This document shows positions 63,784 through 64,000 of a stretch of 64,000 bases of DNA, in pieces. Numbering within the stretch: position 1 is the stretch's first letter; each line of letters begins with the position of its first letter. This DNA comes from Paracoccaceae bacterium (GTDB lineage Bacteria > Pseudomonadota > Alphaproteobacteria > Rhodobacterales > Rhodobacteraceae). The DNA is taken from assembly GCA_023260655.1 (NCBI GenBank), contig JALQUU010000003.1, positions 1 through 64,000 of the forward strand, given 5' to 3'. The notes under the pieces are model-generated. The model had not been told where the DNA came from. It saw nothing but the letters and a program-made list of their open reading frames with translations, and searched no databases. The translations under genes and the position numbers were made by a program.

Positions 63784-63884
63784 AGCATTTCGAGAAAAAG
63801 TTGTAGACTTTTTCGGTTAAGAAATGCGTCAAATCATAAGCTTAAAGCGTTTCTGCCGTTCCAACATCAAAGCGAAACGCTTTA
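63781..63884 (+). repeat. Two-hairpin dispersed repeat, copy B
   Basis: TAGAGCATTTCGAGAAAAAGTTGTAGACTTTTTCGGTTAAGAAATGCG...CTTAAAGCGTTTC...GAAACGCTTTAAG. Confidence 0.93.
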
Positions 63885-64000
63885 AGCCGCTTGCGGTGTC
63901 TTGCGGCGGAAGAACCCACCCAGAAGGACTAGCAAGAGCCGCGCGGCCAGCCAGCCCAGCACAAGGCCCACGCCTGCGAAGACCGCGCCCGCGAAGCTCA
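63882..64000 (-). CDS. C-terminal part of a membrane protein, cut by window edge
   Basis: ...SFAGAVFAGVGLVLGWLAARLLLVLLGGFFRRKTPQAA* on minus strand. Confidence 0.5.
   Translation of the reverse strand, partial: SFAGAVFAGVGLVLGWLAARLLLVLLGGFFRRKTPQAA

Overview
The window is GC-rich chromosomal DNA from an alphaproteobacterium, very probably Rhodobacteraceae (inferred from gene content and style). I see no rRNA, tRNA, CRISPR array, phage or transposase. Main blocks: pyrG (cut by the window edge); TerB-like plus a leaderless PhnD-like protein; a polar amino-acid ABC transporter followed by a gamma-glutamylation (Puu-like) cluster; the PHA cluster phaR-phaP-phaC / phaZ with recognisable PhaR operators; thrS; a junction between a truncated autotransporter and a truncated HvfC/BufC-like gene next to DoxX; cspA; thyX; a Slam (type XI secretion) gene with its TbpB-like surface lipoprotein; sdhE; aspartate aminotransferase; MATE; NicO/DUF1007; PqiA-like; mlaFE; alr; radA; cvpA; purF; surE-pcm-LysM/M23; a DUF815-type ATPase; tatABC; ppk2; valS; enoyl-CoA hydratase; and a HisC-like aminotransferase. 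Non-coding signals that the gene list does not explain: (1) a dispersed REP-like family with a conserved GGATATTT core, about 8 copies, usually close to gene ends; (2) a different ~104-bp two-hairpin repeat in 2 copies, whose ends supply stop codons of flanking genes; (3) a perfect 25-bp palindrome in front of a DegT-family gene that lacks a usable start. Several genes carry single lesions: two in-frame TAG codons, 2-nt frameshifts in Slam and MATE, and one gene-gene truncation junction. These could be pseudogenes, phase variation or draft-assembly errors, and need read-level checking. I did not find a clearly novel multi-gene system. The best candidates for follow-up are the Slam dinucleotide frameshift, the autotransporter/HvfC junction and the two repeat families.
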